This document shows positions 1 to 8,733 of a DNA stretch of 64,000 nt, piece after piece. The number at the start of each line of letters is the position of its first letter. Within the stretch, counting starts at the first letter, position 1. Under the pieces are notes generated by a model. That model worked only from the letters and a program-made list of their open reading frames with translations. It made no database searches and had not been told where the DNA came from. Where the stretch lies: contig NZ_CP052766.1 of assembly GCF_002499975.2 (NCBI RefSeq), positions 1,736,001 to 1,800,000 of the forward strand, in the 5' to 3' direction. Position numbers and translations under genes: made by a program. The DNA comes from Alteromonas pelagimontana. Its GTDB lineage: Bacteria; Pseudomonadota; Gammaproteobacteria; Enterobacterales; Alteromonadaceae.

Positions 1-115
1 CCAGCAAGCCATGCCTTTTTATCAACATTTAGCTCAATATAAGCTTGTGTTCTAGAATCGGCAATAACGCAGCGCTCTGCCTGAATAACCAAGTAAAAAG
101 TAAATAGGATGTGCC

Positions 116-523
116 ATGTCAAAACATTCAGGCTCTATCACCTTAGGGCGCAAGCAAAAAACCCGCTTAGGCGGCGTTTTGTTGCCTTTGCTACTGTTAA
201 TAGTATTGGCGCTACCGGCCCTGTTTGGATGGCTGCCCATGCCCATACCTCTTACCTATGGGGTGATGAGTATTGTAACCTTTATGGTGTACTGGAAAGA
301 CAAGGCCGCTGCCAGAAAAGATGCCTCCCGTACACCTGAACATACTCTTCATTTACTGGCGCTGCTGTGTGGGTGGCCGGGAGCATTAATGGCCCAGCAG
401 CTACTGCGACACAAAACTCAAAAGCAGCCCTTCCGGTTTTTCTTTTGGCTAACGGTACTTCTGAATTCTGTGGTACTGATTTGGCTGGTTTACACCCTTA
501 CGTTCAGATACAACGGCATCTGA
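116..523 (+). CDS. DUF1294 family small membrane protein
   Basis: The 135-residue product has two hydrophobic segments near residues 20-60 and one at about 110-130. Between them is the conserved core of the DUF1294 family, seen here as an Arg/Pro/Glu-His-Leu-His stretch followed by GGWPGA-like 'CGWPGALMAQQ' and 'RHKTQKQPF'. Many family members carry an N-terminal cold-shock domain. This one does not, and starts with a short basic leader. Function is unknown, and inner-membrane location is inferred from hydrophobicity. The ATG is preceded by an AGGA motif 8 bases upstream, which supports this start. It stands alone, 166 bases before the next gene. Confidence 0.8.
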   Translation: MSKHSGSITLGRKQKTRLGGVLLPLLLLIVLALPALFGWLPMPIPLTYGVMSIVTFMVYWKDKAAARKDASRTPEHTLHLLALLCGWPGALMAQQLLRHKTQKQPFRFFFWLTVLLNSVVLIWLVYTLTFRYNGI

Positions 524-689
524 TTAAAAGGCCAGTTTGTCACCTGAATAATTTCAACCGCTGGCGCAAAAACTTTGCCGACTGAACCAAACTTCTGTTC
601 CTTTCGTTATTATCCGTGACAACAGTTTCCTGTGTGATTTAGCAGTGCGCACTTCAAAACTTCCCCCCCCAGTTTAGAAGGAGTCTGCA

Positions 690-3161
690 ATGGTTCATAG
701 CGAGGCAACACCTGTAGTATTGATCACCGGTGCATCCGGTGATGTAGGCGCAGCGCTATGCCACAAACTAAAGCAGAATTATTTTGTTATCGGCCTTGAT
801 TTAAAACCGGCTGATGCAGCAGATACCAGTTACGAGTGCGACTTCACGTCGCCGGATTCCATTAAGCTGGTAATGCAGAATTTGCGTCGCGACCATGGCG
901 ATAACATAGCGAGTGTTATTCATTTAGCGGCATTTTTTGATTTTACCGGCGAACCAAACCCCCTCTACCAGAAACTCAACGTTGACGGCACCAAACTGCT
1001 ACTTGAGGCGCTACAGAGCTTTACGGTTGAACACTTTGTTTATGCTTCCACCATGCTTGTTCATGAGCCTGCGGTGCCGGGCATAAAAGTGACTGAAGAA
1101 ACGCCGCTGGACCCGGGATGGGCGTATCCCGATTCCAAAGCCAACGCTGAAGCTGTCATTAAAGAAGCTCACGGTAAAATTCCCTACACCATTTTACGCA
1201 TGGCCGGGCTGTATGATGAACACACTGCCGTCCCTACGTTAAGCTACCAAATCGCCCGAATCTACGAAAGACAATTCAAAAGCTGGTTGTATTCCGGCGA
1301 TCTCATGGCTGGCCAATCCTTTTTACATAAAGATGACATGGTGGCGTTGTTTGCTACTTTACTTGACAAGCGTGCCACCCTGCCGAGTGAGAACATACTG
1401 CTTGCGGGTGAAGAAAACGTGATGGGTTATCAAGCGCTACAGAATCGCATTGGCCAGCTCATTCATGGGGAGGAAGAATGGAAAACCATTGAGATTCCTG
1501 AGTTTGTCGCTAAACCCGGAGCCTGGCTTCAGGAGAAGTCGGAACCCATTGTTCCAGACGCAATCGATCATGGCGAGAAACCCTTCATTAAACCTTTTAT
1601 GATTGATTTATCCAGCGATCACTATGACCTTGATATTCGAAAAGTGAAGGAGCAAATCGGCTGGACGCCTAAGCACAATATTTATGAAGAGCTGGAACAT
1701 CTCATCGGTAATCTAAAAGCCAACCCGCCCAAATGGTACAAAGCAAACGGCATAACCAAACCGGATTGGATGCAAACGTCAGAAGAAAAACACATCAATG
1801 CCAATACCATTCGTGAAGAACATGAAGAGAAATATCGTCAACAACACTACCAATTTATCTGGGCCCATTTTATTAATTTGGGGTTGGCATTCTGGCTTTT
1901 AACTGCGCCGTTTATTTTGGGCTATGAAAGCCAGATGATGCGCATAAGCGATATGGCCTCTGGCGGCGCCCTGCTGGTGTTTGGTTCCCTCGCGCTTTCC
2001 TGGCGAATGGGTCTGGCGCGCTGGGCGGTGGGAGCAGTAGGACTCTGGCTGTTATCTGCCCCCTTGGTATTTTGGGCCCCCACTGCGGGCGCTTACCTGA
2101 ATGGCACATTGGTGGGGATGCTGGTAATTGGTTTCTCCGTTTGCTCCCGCCCTACGCCCGGAGTGGCGCAGGTGGCGGCTGAAACCGGACCGAATATTCC
2201 TCCAGGATGGGAGTTTAACCCATCAAGCTGGGTACAAAGGCTTCCAATTATTATTCTGGCGTTTATCGGCTTTTTTATTTCCCGTTATTTATGCGCGTAT
2301 CAGTTAGGCCATATCGACGCGGTATGGGAACCGTTTTTTACGGGTGTTGCAGGAAATCCGAAAAACGGCACCGAAGAAATCATTACTTCTTCAGTTTCAA
2401 AAGCCTGGCCGGTGCCCGATGCAGGATTGGGTGCCCTCACCTATGCGCTGGAAATATTAACAGGCTTGATGGGCTCAGTCAGAAGATGGCGCACCATGCC
2501 TTGGCTGGTCATGTTATTTGGCTTTATGATTGTTCCCTTAGGCGCGGTTTCCATCGTTTTTATCATCATTCAGCCAATTGTGTTAGGCACGTGGTGTACG
2601 CTTTGTTTAATTGGCGCTGCCGCTATGCTTATTCAAATTCCTTACTCGTTAGATGAACTGATAGCAACTTCAGAATTTTTATATCGCCGTAAGAAGCAAG
2701 GGCGTCCACTGTTACGCATCTTTTTTACTGGTGATACCGATGAAGGTGAGCGGAAAGAAGAAGAATCCGAATTTAAACGCGGTCCTATCGCTATTATTAA
2801 AGATATGGTGGGCGGCGGCGTGACAATTCCATGGAACCTGGCGTTATGTTTGCCCATAGGACTCTGGCTCATGTTCACTCGTCTGACGTTAGGTTCAACG
2901 GGCACGTTGGCAAACGCCGACCATATCGTAGGATCTTTGGTTCTTACCGTGGCGATAACAGCACTGGCTGAATCGGCAAGAGCGGTGAGATTCCTGTTAA
3001 TTCCATTGGGCGCAGCGCTGTTTGTTACGCCGTTTCTATATGGCGCCGACCTATTTGCTATCGTTTCCAGTGTGCTGTGCGGGGTGTTGCTAATTGGATT
3101 GGGCCTACGTAAAGGTCACATTTCAAATCAATACGGAATATGGAACAAAGCTATTGTTTAA
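690..3161 (+). CDS. Fusion: NAD-dependent epimerase/dehydratase + SPW membrane domain + VKOR-like domain
   Basis: This 823-residue protein joins a soluble enzyme to a membrane half. Residues 9-340 form an extended short-chain dehydrogenase: the nucleotide-binding motif GASGDVG is at 14-20 and the catalytic pair is Y146 and K150 in YPDSK. Residues about 388-485 are hydrophobic and fit the SPW-repeat type ('WLLTAPFILGY', then 'WLLSAPLVFWAP'). From about 510 onward comes a vitamin K epoxide reductase-like part, with the redox pair C636-T-L-C639 next to a membrane helix. More helices follow to the end. Substrate is unknown. Such fusions occur in bacterial genomes annotated as VKOR-family proteins, but no physiological role is established to my knowledge. 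A good GGAG Shine-Dalgarno (AGAAGGAG) precedes the ATG. The next gene begins within its last codons, suggesting coupling. Confidence 0.85.
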   Translation: MVHSEATPVVLITGASGDVGAALCHKLKQNYFVIGLDLKPADAADTSYECDFTSPDSIKLVMQNLRRDHGDNIASVIHLAAFFDFTGEPNPLYQKLNVDGTKLLLEALQSFTVEHFVYASTMLVHEPAVPGIKVTEETPLDPGWAYPDSKANAEAVIKEAHGKIPYTILRMAGLYDEHTAVPTLSYQIARIYERQFKSWLYSGDLMAGQSFLHKDDMVALFATLLDKRATLPSENILLAGEENVMGYQALQNRIGQLIHGEEEWKTIEIPEFVAKPGAWLQEKSEPIVPDAIDHGEKPFIKPFMIDLSSDHYDLDIRKVKEQIGWTPKHNIYEELEHLIGNLKANPPKWYKANGITKPDWMQTSEEKHINANTIREEHEEKYRQQHYQFIWAHFINLGLAFWLLTAPFILGYESQMMRISDMASGGALLVFGSLALSWRMGLARWAVGAVGLWLLSAPLVFWAPTAGAYLNGTLVGMLVIGFSVCSRPTPGVAQVAAETGPNIPPGWEFNPSSWVQRLPIIILAFIGFFISRYLCAYQLGHIDAVWEPFFTGVAGNPKNGTEEIITSSVSKAWPVPDAGLGALTYALEILTGLMGSVRRWRTMPWLVMLFGFMIVPLGAVSIVFIIIQPIVLGTWCTLCLIGAAAMLIQIPYSLDELIATSEFLYRRKKQGRPLLRIFFTGDTDEGERKEEESEFKRGPIAIIKDMVGGGVTIPWNLALCLPIGLWLMFTRLTLGSTGTLANADHIVGSLVLTVAITALAESARAVRFLLIPLGAALFVTPFLYGADLFAIVSSVLCGVLLIGLGLRKGHISNQYGIWNKAIV

Positions 3162-4197
3162 CGACCTTCCCATTATCGCAAATCTCGCCTTATTTGCGGT
3201 TATTGCAAGCGGCGTATGGCTGGCCGGAACCAGGTTATCTTACTGCATTGATGCCATTGCTGAACAGACACACCTTGCACGCGCTTTTCTGGGTCTAATT
3301 CTGCTAGCGACTGCCACAGAACTTCCCGAGGTGGTGACGACATTAACGGCGTCGGCAGGCGGGAAAGGCGCGTTAGCCCTTAACAATATGTTTGGCGGCA
3401 TGCTGTTACAACTGCTGGTGCTGGCTATTGCAGATATTTTTGTTAAAGATGGTACCTTAAGCTCGCGGCCTCACAACCCAACGGTGATTGTGGCGGGGCT
3501 ATTGTGCGTTACCTCTATGTCAGCGGTATTGATTATTTACTTGCTTGGCGATAAAACGCTTATCTATCATTTTGGCATTGGTAGCCTGGTTGTTGCCGTG
3601 CTTTACATCAGCGCTATGTATATTCTGGAACAAATTCAGGACCGTCATATCTGGAGCGCAGTAGATTTACCTGACGAAGAAACCCATCAGAATGATCGGG
3701 ATAACCGCTTTGATAAAAAATCCAGAAAATACCTTATCAGTTCCTCCCTTATAGCCGGCACAATAATTTTAGTATTTGGCGTCATTCTGGTTCGTCTGGC
3801 AGATACGTTAGCCATACAGACCGGTTTAGGGCAAAGCTTTGTCGGTGCATCTTTACTTGCTCTAAGTACCTCCATGCCTGAACTAAGTACCTCCATTGCT
3901 GCCGTTCGAGTTAAAGCCTACACAATGGCAATTTCCAATATTTTCGGCAGCAACCTCATTATGCTTTTTTTGCTTTTCCCAAACGACCTCGCTTTTACCT
4001 CTGGGCCAATTATAAATGAAATGGATAAACCCGCTGCTTTTGCCCTTACCGCCGGTATTTTTATGGCTGCCGTCTATTGCGGCGGTATGCTTATCAGGCC
4101 AAAAGTAAAGTATTGTAAAATGGGGGTCGATTCGCTGGCGCTTGTAGGCATTTATTTGGCCAGCCTATGGGTGATGTTCACCCTGCGGCATGTGTGA
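3154..4197 (+). CDS. CaCA superfamily (sodium/calcium exchanger-like) membrane protein
   Basis: The product has about ten hydrophobic segments arranged as two homologous halves. Each half has an alpha-repeat-like motif: 'ATATELPEVVTTLTA' near residue 52 and 'ALSTSMPELSTSIAA' near residue 237, the latter followed by 'SNIFGSN'. These correspond to the ion-coordinating repeats of Na_Ca_ex proteins, with Glu in place. A charged, acidic loop (about 170-190) separates the halves. There is no ATG near the beginning. I prefer TTG at 3154, which follows a GGAA motif and overlaps the previous stop by 8 bases. A TTG at 3094 would add 20 residues inside the upstream gene. The transported ion cannot be told. 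Co-transcription with the epimerase/VKOR fusion is likely. Confidence 0.75.
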   Translation: MFNDLPIIANLALFAVIASGVWLAGTRLSYCIDAIAEQTHLARAFLGLILLATATELPEVVTTLTASAGGKGALALNNMFGGMLLQLLVLAIADIFVKDGTLSSRPHNPTVIVAGLLCVTSMSAVLIIYLLGDKTLIYHFGIGSLVVAVLYISAMYILEQIQDRHIWSAVDLPDEETHQNDRDNRFDKKSRKYLISSSLIAGTIILVFGVILVRLADTLAIQTGLGQSFVGASLLALSTSMPELSTSIAAVRVKAYTMAISNIFGSNLIMLFLLFPNDLAFTSGPIINEMDKPAAFALTAGIFMAAVYCGGMLIRPKVKYCKMGVDSLALVGIYLASLWVMFTLRHV

Positions 4198-4304
4198 AGC
4201 AGCGGTAAGAGGGTGAAAAACGATTCGCCATAAAAATTTAAGCAAACTTTCTTTTAGCATGCCCTCCCCGCTTTCCAAGATGCGCTTCGGCGTAAGCGCT
4301 TTGC

Positions 4305-4922
4305 TTAAGGCCGCATCATCTCGAAGCGGTTTTCTTCGCTTACGGTAAAATAATCGCCAGCGCCGCCACCGCGTAAAACTGGTTGGGCAACGGTGGTTTG
4401 GAATATGCCGTCTGTTAGCAAATCTTCGCGAATATGGACTCCAACCACTTCCCCCAGCACTAACCAACTGTTGCAGGGATGACCTCGCTTATCTGCCAGC
4501 TGAATTATCTGGGTTTTCTTGCATTCCATTACCACCGGGCTTTGCGCAACATGGGGTACACTGATTTTCTTTGATGGCGTCTTTTCCAGACCTGCCAACT
4601 CGAATTCATCGACGTGCATTTCAACCATCGCACTGGTCTGATTCATTTGCTCTGCTAATGGCCGGGTGACCAGATTCCAGCAGAATTCTCCCGTCTGCTC
4701 GATATTGCGTACGGAGTCTTTATAGCCAACACTTGAAAAACCGATGATTGGCGGCGTGTAATTGAATGCATTAAAAAAACTGTAGGGCGCAAGGTTCGTG
4801 TTTCCGTCACGCCCTTTGGATGAAATCCATCCGATAGGTCTTGGCGCGATAATAGCGTTAAAAGGATCATGTGCAAGCCTGTGGCCCAATACAGGTTCGT
4901 AAAAATGATAATTACTTTGCAT
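4305..4922 (-). CDS. Flavin reductase / flavoredoxin-like FMN-binding protein
   Basis: The sequence matches the flavin reductase-like domain family (FMN-binding split barrel): 'IIAPRPIGWISSKG' near the N-terminus followed by 'NLAPYSFFNAFNYTPPIIGF', both typical of the FMN-binding face. At about 204 residues it has the usual length. The reading frame stays open 29 codons further upstream, but that extension encodes an unrelated hydrophobic stretch. The ATG at 4922 has a GGAAGG Shine-Dalgarno at proper spacing, so I start there. It is convergent with the exchanger gene and monocistronic. The likely role is flavin-dependent reduction in the cytoplasm; the substrate is unknown. Confidence 0.85.
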   Translation of the reverse strand: MQSNYHFYEPVLGHRLAHDPFNAIIAPRPIGWISSKGRDGNTNLAPYSFFNAFNYTPPIIGFSSVGYKDSVRNIEQTGEFCWNLVTRPLAEQMNQTSAMVEMHVDEFELAGLEKTPSKKISVPHVAQSPVVMECKKTQIIQLADKRGHPCNSWLVLGEVVGVHIREDLLTDGIFQTTVAQPVLRGGGAGDYFTVSEENRFEMMRP

Positions 4923-5245
4923 ACCGCTTTTTCCTTCCCATATGCTTTTAGAATATATATGTACGATAAAAATAAAAAACAGGGTTAATAAAAAAGTGCT
5001 AATTATCACTAAGCTAATTTAATTTCAGTCTCTGAAATTTTTTCAACACAAGCGCAAGGTTACCGCTCACGTCTTGCGATCTTATTAAGATTAGCGCGAT
5101 TATAGGTGCTGCTCTACATCATGCCGATACAAGTTCACCACTTCTGGTTTATCCGCAGCAATATTGCTTATTTCTCAAGGCGGCCTAATTGTCATTCATT
5201 CATATTCCTACACTGAATTGCCAATAAAGAATCCGCTGGCCAAGG
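4923..5245. other. Intergenic stretch without a gene
   Basis: This is the first half of the 627-base gap between the divergently transcribed flavin reductase-like gene and the hydrolase gene at 5550. It is AT-rich near 4930-5060 and would hold the promoter of the minus-strand gene. I see no coding sequence, structured RNA or clear operator. The second half contains a hairpin-bearing dispersed repeat, listed separately. Confidence 0.5.
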
Positions 5246-5420
5246 AGAGATCGCGAATGATTTTAAGCGATAAATGAAGATTTCTTAGCGTGACTTCTGG
5301 AGCGCGGATGCTCCAGCAGGGCTATCAGGGACGATTTTACGGCGTTTCGGATGAGGAATTTCGCTTATTCCTTGAGACTGCTGAAATTTTATTCATTCAT
5401 GCTCTTGCCCTGTGCCGCTG
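5246..5420 (+). repeat. Dispersed hairpin repeat, copy A
   Basis: The stretch from about 5246 to 5420 resembles 24186-24370. The core 5281-5352 differs from the other copy at about 8 of 72 positions by eye. The core contains a perfect 7-bp inverted repeat, CTGGAGC and GCTCCAG (5297-5316), around a 6-base loop. The loop bases differ between the copies (GCGGAT here, ATGGAT there) while both stem arms are identical. The outer parts align more weakly ('GAGATCG' at the left, 'TTGCCCTGT' at the right). It ends roughly 130 bases before the hydrolase start. Confidence 0.75.
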
Positions 5421-5549
5421 GTGTTGGGAAAGAAGACGATAAGAAAGCGAGTTTAAAATGAACCGGTCTGCCAATAGGCGGTATAAAGGGTACAATGACT
5501 AAAGCTGATGTGGGTTATCTCGCCATCATTTTCCAAGGAGCAACACATA

Positions 5550-6557
5550 ATGAAAATGCTTATTTCTTGCCTGACACTGGTTTACTTGTGCTTGCCAGTA
5601 CTAGCGCAAGAACCTCAAACCCGCGCTGTTGAATACGACCAACGGCTGGCTGGTTATAGTTACCCATTTGATGTAAAAAAGTTTAATTTTCAATCACAGG
5701 GAATGGATGTAGAGATGGCTTATATGTTCCTGCCGCCACAGGAAGGCAAGCCCGTGGTCACTCTACTGCACGGCAAGAACTTTAACGGAGAGTATTGGCA
5801 GCAGACAGCGGATCTGCTTCAAGAAAACGGCTACGGGGTGCTAATCCCGGATCAGGTTGGCTTCGGCAAATCCTCTAAGCCCACGGATTATCAGTATTCC
5901 TTTGCTGCCTTGGCAAATAATACCAAAGCGTTGCTGAACAGCCTTAATATTTCTCATACCATAGTGGTAGGTCATTCCATGGGTGGCATGTTAGCCACAC
6001 GATTTTCTTTATTATTTGCTGACACTACTGACAGGCTAGTGCTGGTGAATCCTATTGGGCTGGAAAATTACCTGCTCTATGTGGATTATAAAGATGTAAA
6101 TTATTTTTATAAAAGCGAGCTGAAAAAAGGGCCAGAAGACATCATTGAATACCAAAAAAAGAACTACTATGACGGCAAATGGAACGAAGATTTTGCTGAG
6201 CATACGACGTTTTTAGTGGGTTGGATTAATGGCCCTGACTGGCCGCTTATTGCCAAAGTCAATGCATTGACCTACGACATGATTTTCACTCAGCCGGTAA
6301 TTGAAGACTTCCGCTATTTGAAAATTCCGACCACATTAATACTGGGCACCAGAGACCGCACTGCACCAGGTAGAGGCTGGAAAAAGGATAACGTAAGCCG
6401 CGAACTAGGACGCTATGATAAATTAGGTACGGAAGTGCAGAAGCTGAACCCGGACATTAAACTTGTTGAGTTAGAGGGGCTAGGTCATCTACCTCATGTT
6501 GAGGCTTTCGACCGCTTTAAAGTGCCGTTTTTAAAAGCCGTTTCAGGCGATAAATAA
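5550..6557 (+). CDS. Exported alpha/beta hydrolase
   Basis: The 335-residue product starts with a signal peptide (hydrophobic core, cleavage likely after 'LPVLAQ') and continues as an alpha/beta-hydrolase fold. The oxyanion region is 'LLHGKNFNG'. The nucleophile elbow is GHSMGG with S143, the acid is probably D269 in 'GTRDRTAPG', and the histidine is H313 in 'GLGHLPH'. This is the full catalytic triad in the usual order, so an active esterase- or lipase-like enzyme in the periplasm is likely; the substrate is unknown. The ATG at 5550 follows AAGGAG by 9 bases. An in-frame ATG at 5508 lacks a ribosome binding site and would bury the signal peptide. A strong terminator follows. Confidence 0.85.
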   Translation: MKMLISCLTLVYLCLPVLAQEPQTRAVEYDQRLAGYSYPFDVKKFNFQSQGMDVEMAYMFLPPQEGKPVVTLLHGKNFNGEYWQQTADLLQENGYGVLIPDQVGFGKSSKPTDYQYSFAALANNTKALLNSLNISHTIVVGHSMGGMLATRFSLLFADTTDRLVLVNPIGLENYLLYVDYKDVNYFYKSELKKGPEDIIEYQKKNYYDGKWNEDFAEHTTFLVGWINGPDWPLIAKVNALTYDMIFTQPVIEDFRYLKIPTTLILGTRDRTAPGRGWKKDNVSRELGRYDKLGTEVQKLNPDIKLVELEGLGHLPHVEAFDRFKVPFLKAVSGDK

Positions 6558-6570
6558 ACGCACGAATAAG

Positions 6571-6593
6571 AAGGCAGCTTTTGCTGCCTTTTT
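6571..6593 (+). terminator. Rho-independent terminator after the hydrolase gene
   Basis: AAGGCAGC and GCTGCCTT form a perfect 8-bp stem with a four-base TTTT loop, followed by a run of T. It lies 13 bases after the hydrolase stop and also just past the end of the opposing DUF4198 gene. Confidence 0.85.
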
Positions 6594-6607
6594 GCATAGT
6601 ACCACTA

Positions 6608-7435
6608 TCACATAGGCAAAACTTCCAGCACCACTACATACGTACCCCGACGCGTTTTTGCCGGTGCTTTTGCTTTATTATCTTCATATTCAGCTTCCAG
6701 CCAATACATGCCGGGATCTGGAAACTGCAATGAAATTTTTCCCTGAGCGTCCGCTTTTACTTCTATTGGATTTGCCGTATCACGGTATTTTTCGCCTTCT
6801 TTAACCACTGTTACCTGAGTTGCTGCAGCGCTTTCTCCATCCATGATAAAACGGAATTCCACATTTTCATTCACGTAGAGATCGTTCGGATGCGTTGTGG
6901 CAACAAGCTCCAGCCCCTTATTAGTCGGTTTTAGCACTGTATCAGATGGTGCCCCTGAGGTGACGTAAACCTCCACGCGGCGCGCCGAATCCACCACTTC
7001 AAGATTCTTAGCATCTTTGGGTACTGCGGCCTCAAATTCTGCGGGCGACGCGACTTCTCCTCGACCAGGCCAAAAATGGCGTTCACCCTTTTCGTCTTCC
7101 CACCGCGCGCTAATGCTGCGAGAACTAGAAGCCACTTTGTAGGTGCCTTCCTGCGTTAATTCAAGATCAAAGACACTACGGTAGTGCAGCTTGTGTGGGT
7201 TTTTTAGCTCAATATTTTTGCCATCCGGTGAAAAAGCGTTAAGACGCTCCAGTGGCATGGCAAAGTGATCAGGTGCAAAGATCCCATTGGCAATGGCTGC
7301 ATCGAACGTGATCCACTCGTTTTCCCCTGATACCACAGTTGTTGAAGGCTTTATCCATACTCGATGGGCAGAGGTAAAAGGACTAACGAGCAACAACGAC
7401 AATGCGCTGGCGCCAATGATTAGGGATTTTTTCAT
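6608..7435 (-). CDS. DUF4198 domain periplasmic protein
   Basis: A 275-residue protein with a cleavable signal peptide (cleavage after 'SPFTSA'). The mature N-terminus reads 'HRVWIKPS', which is characteristic of the DUF4198 family, and the domain runs through to the C-terminus ('DPGMYWLEAEYED', 'RRGTYVVVLEVLP'). The family is periplasmic and is often found near metal-uptake genes; a direct metal-binding role is unproven. Its ATG overlaps the stop of the upstream PepSY/DUF2271 gene by four bases (ATGA), so the two are almost certainly one transcript and translationally coupled. A Fur-like box upstream of the first gene suggests iron control. Confidence 0.85.
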   Translation of the reverse strand: MKKSLIIGASALSLLLVSPFTSAHRVWIKPSTTVVSGENEWITFDAAIANGIFAPDHFAMPLERLNAFSPDGKNIELKNPHKLHYRSVFDLELTQEGTYKVASSSRSISARWEDEKGERHFWPGRGEVASPAEFEAAVPKDAKNLEVVDSARRVEVYVTSGAPSDTVLKPTNKGLELVATTHPNDLYVNENVEFRFIMDGESAAATQVTVVKEGEKYRDTANPIEVKADAQGKISLQFPDPGMYWLEAEYEDNKAKAPAKTRRGTYVVVLEVLPM

Positions 7436-8481
7436 GAATGAGGCTCCGTTTTCAGTTCTATAGTGGTAATTTCGTTTTTACCCTGGGCTTTTTCAGTGCT
7501 TGCTGTGGTAACAGGTAAGGTGAGAGGAACGCTCAACACTTCTCTGCCGCCAAGCTCCCTCGCCGCTTCGACGTAAAGAACATAGTTTCCGGCTGGCAAG
7601 TTATCAAAAGTACCATCAAGGTCTACGGTGGATGTTCCCGGACGGCGGGTGGCGCCGCTAACACCATCAATTGGCAGCTCTGCTGACCGGCCGCTTCGAC
7701 GCCACCACAAACGCAAGTCCTTAAGCCATTTTTCGCCCTTTTGATTTTCCATTTGGGTGTCGTACCACACAGCAATATCTTTTACCCGCTTAGCTTTATC
7801 GTCCGCCAGCCACACTGCCACATAAGGCGCGTGATATTCCGCAACCTTTATACGTGGTAGCGTAATTTTTAATTCGTCTGCTTCTGCATGTGCGGGATAA
7901 AGTAAAAAAGCAACAGGAATAAGTAGTCCTGCAATTACCAGGGGCCAGGTTGACTTCCGCCCCTTCGCGTAACGTTTTAACAGCCATAAGCCAGTGAGCG
8001 AAAATACAACGCAGGCAGCAGAAAAAATATCAATGAACCAGCGCCATGCCGGGCCGGTATTGCGGCCTTTGTGCAAGTCGTTAAGGTAGGCTAATGTCCC
8101 TCTGTCTGTTGCCTCCTGATAAAACTCTCCGGTATCAAGTGCAACGGTGAACCAGCGATCACCACCGGGGCGCGGCGATGCTACATATAATTCATTTTGC
8201 TCCCATTGTATTAACGCTGAATCAGATAAAGCCATTCCTGTTGTCTCCTTGTACCAACTGTAAAATGTTTGCGGTAATTGGCGCGATGGTTTTAATTGCC
8301 TTAACAGAGAAGCCGGCACAAGATTTTCAATGCTTGCGATTTGCGGCTCGCTTTCAATGTCCGCAGCATGATTAAGAGTGATACCCGTGGCAGCAAATAA
8401 CAACAGGCCGATCAAACAGATCGCCGAGCTTACCCAATGCCAATTTTTTATGTTCCAGAAGTGGCGGGACATCCAAGACAT
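7432..8481 (-). CDS. PepSY-associated membrane protein with C-terminal DUF2271 domain
   Basis: This 349-residue protein has a transmembrane helix at about 17-35, a periplasmic part, then helices near 145-168 and 182-198. The segment 'DLHKGRNTGPAWRWFID' before the second helix is typical of the PepSY-associated transmembrane family. After the helices comes a DUF2271 domain: 'YVAVWLADD...VKDIAVWYD', 'WLKDLRLWWRRSGR' and 'DGVSGATRRPG'. In other gammaproteobacteria this combination sits beside ferric-siderophore or heme uptake genes, so a role in periplasmic iron handling or reduction is plausible but inferred. The start has GGAG six bases upstream. A Fur-like site lies about 165 bases before it. 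Confidence 0.85.
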   Translation of the reverse strand: MSWMSRHFWNIKNWHWVSSAICLIGLLLFAATGITLNHAADIESEPQIASIENLVPASLLRQLKPSRQLPQTFYSWYKETTGMALSDSALIQWEQNELYVASPRPGGDRWFTVALDTGEFYQEATDRGTLAYLNDLHKGRNTGPAWRWFIDIFSAACVVFSLTGLWLLKRYAKGRKSTWPLVIAGLLIPVAFLLYPAHAEADELKITLPRIKVAEYHAPYVAVWLADDKAKRVKDIAVWYDTQMENQKGEKWLKDLRLWWRRSGRSAELPIDGVSGATRRPGTSTVDLDGTFDNLPAGNYVLYVEAARELGGREVLSVPLTLPVTTASTEKAQGKNEITTIELKTEPHS

Positions 8482-8644
8482 TTAATACTCCACATACACA
8501 GCTACCGTACACGCTGAGCTATGCTTGTTCCTGATTCATTTTCTACTTTGCTGAACACGCCTTAAGCGGGTTATCAGCAGGCGAATTCAACTGGCATACG
8601 AGCGTTGTTATCGCGGCCTAACAACTCACCAAACTTAAAAAAAA

Positions 8645-8659
8645 TGAGAATTATTTCTA
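8645..8659. promoter_or_regulatory. Putative Fur box (weak) between divergent genes
   Basis: TGAGAATTATTTCTA matches the 7-1-7 Fur consensus TGATAATnATTATCA at about 10 of 14 informative positions. It lies between the PepSY/DUF2271 operon (minus) and a LysR gene (plus), so it could control either. The match is only moderate. Confidence 0.45.
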
Positions 8660-8733
8660 TTTAGAGTAAACTGCCGGGCGCACGTAAACAATATATTTTT
8701 TCTAAAGGTTTATTTAAGGAACGTTAAACCCTA

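Noticed and set aside
52..246. Minus-strand frame of 64 residues at the left end
   Set aside because: It overlaps the DUF1294 gene in the opposite strand, has no recognisable domain and no ribosome binding site.
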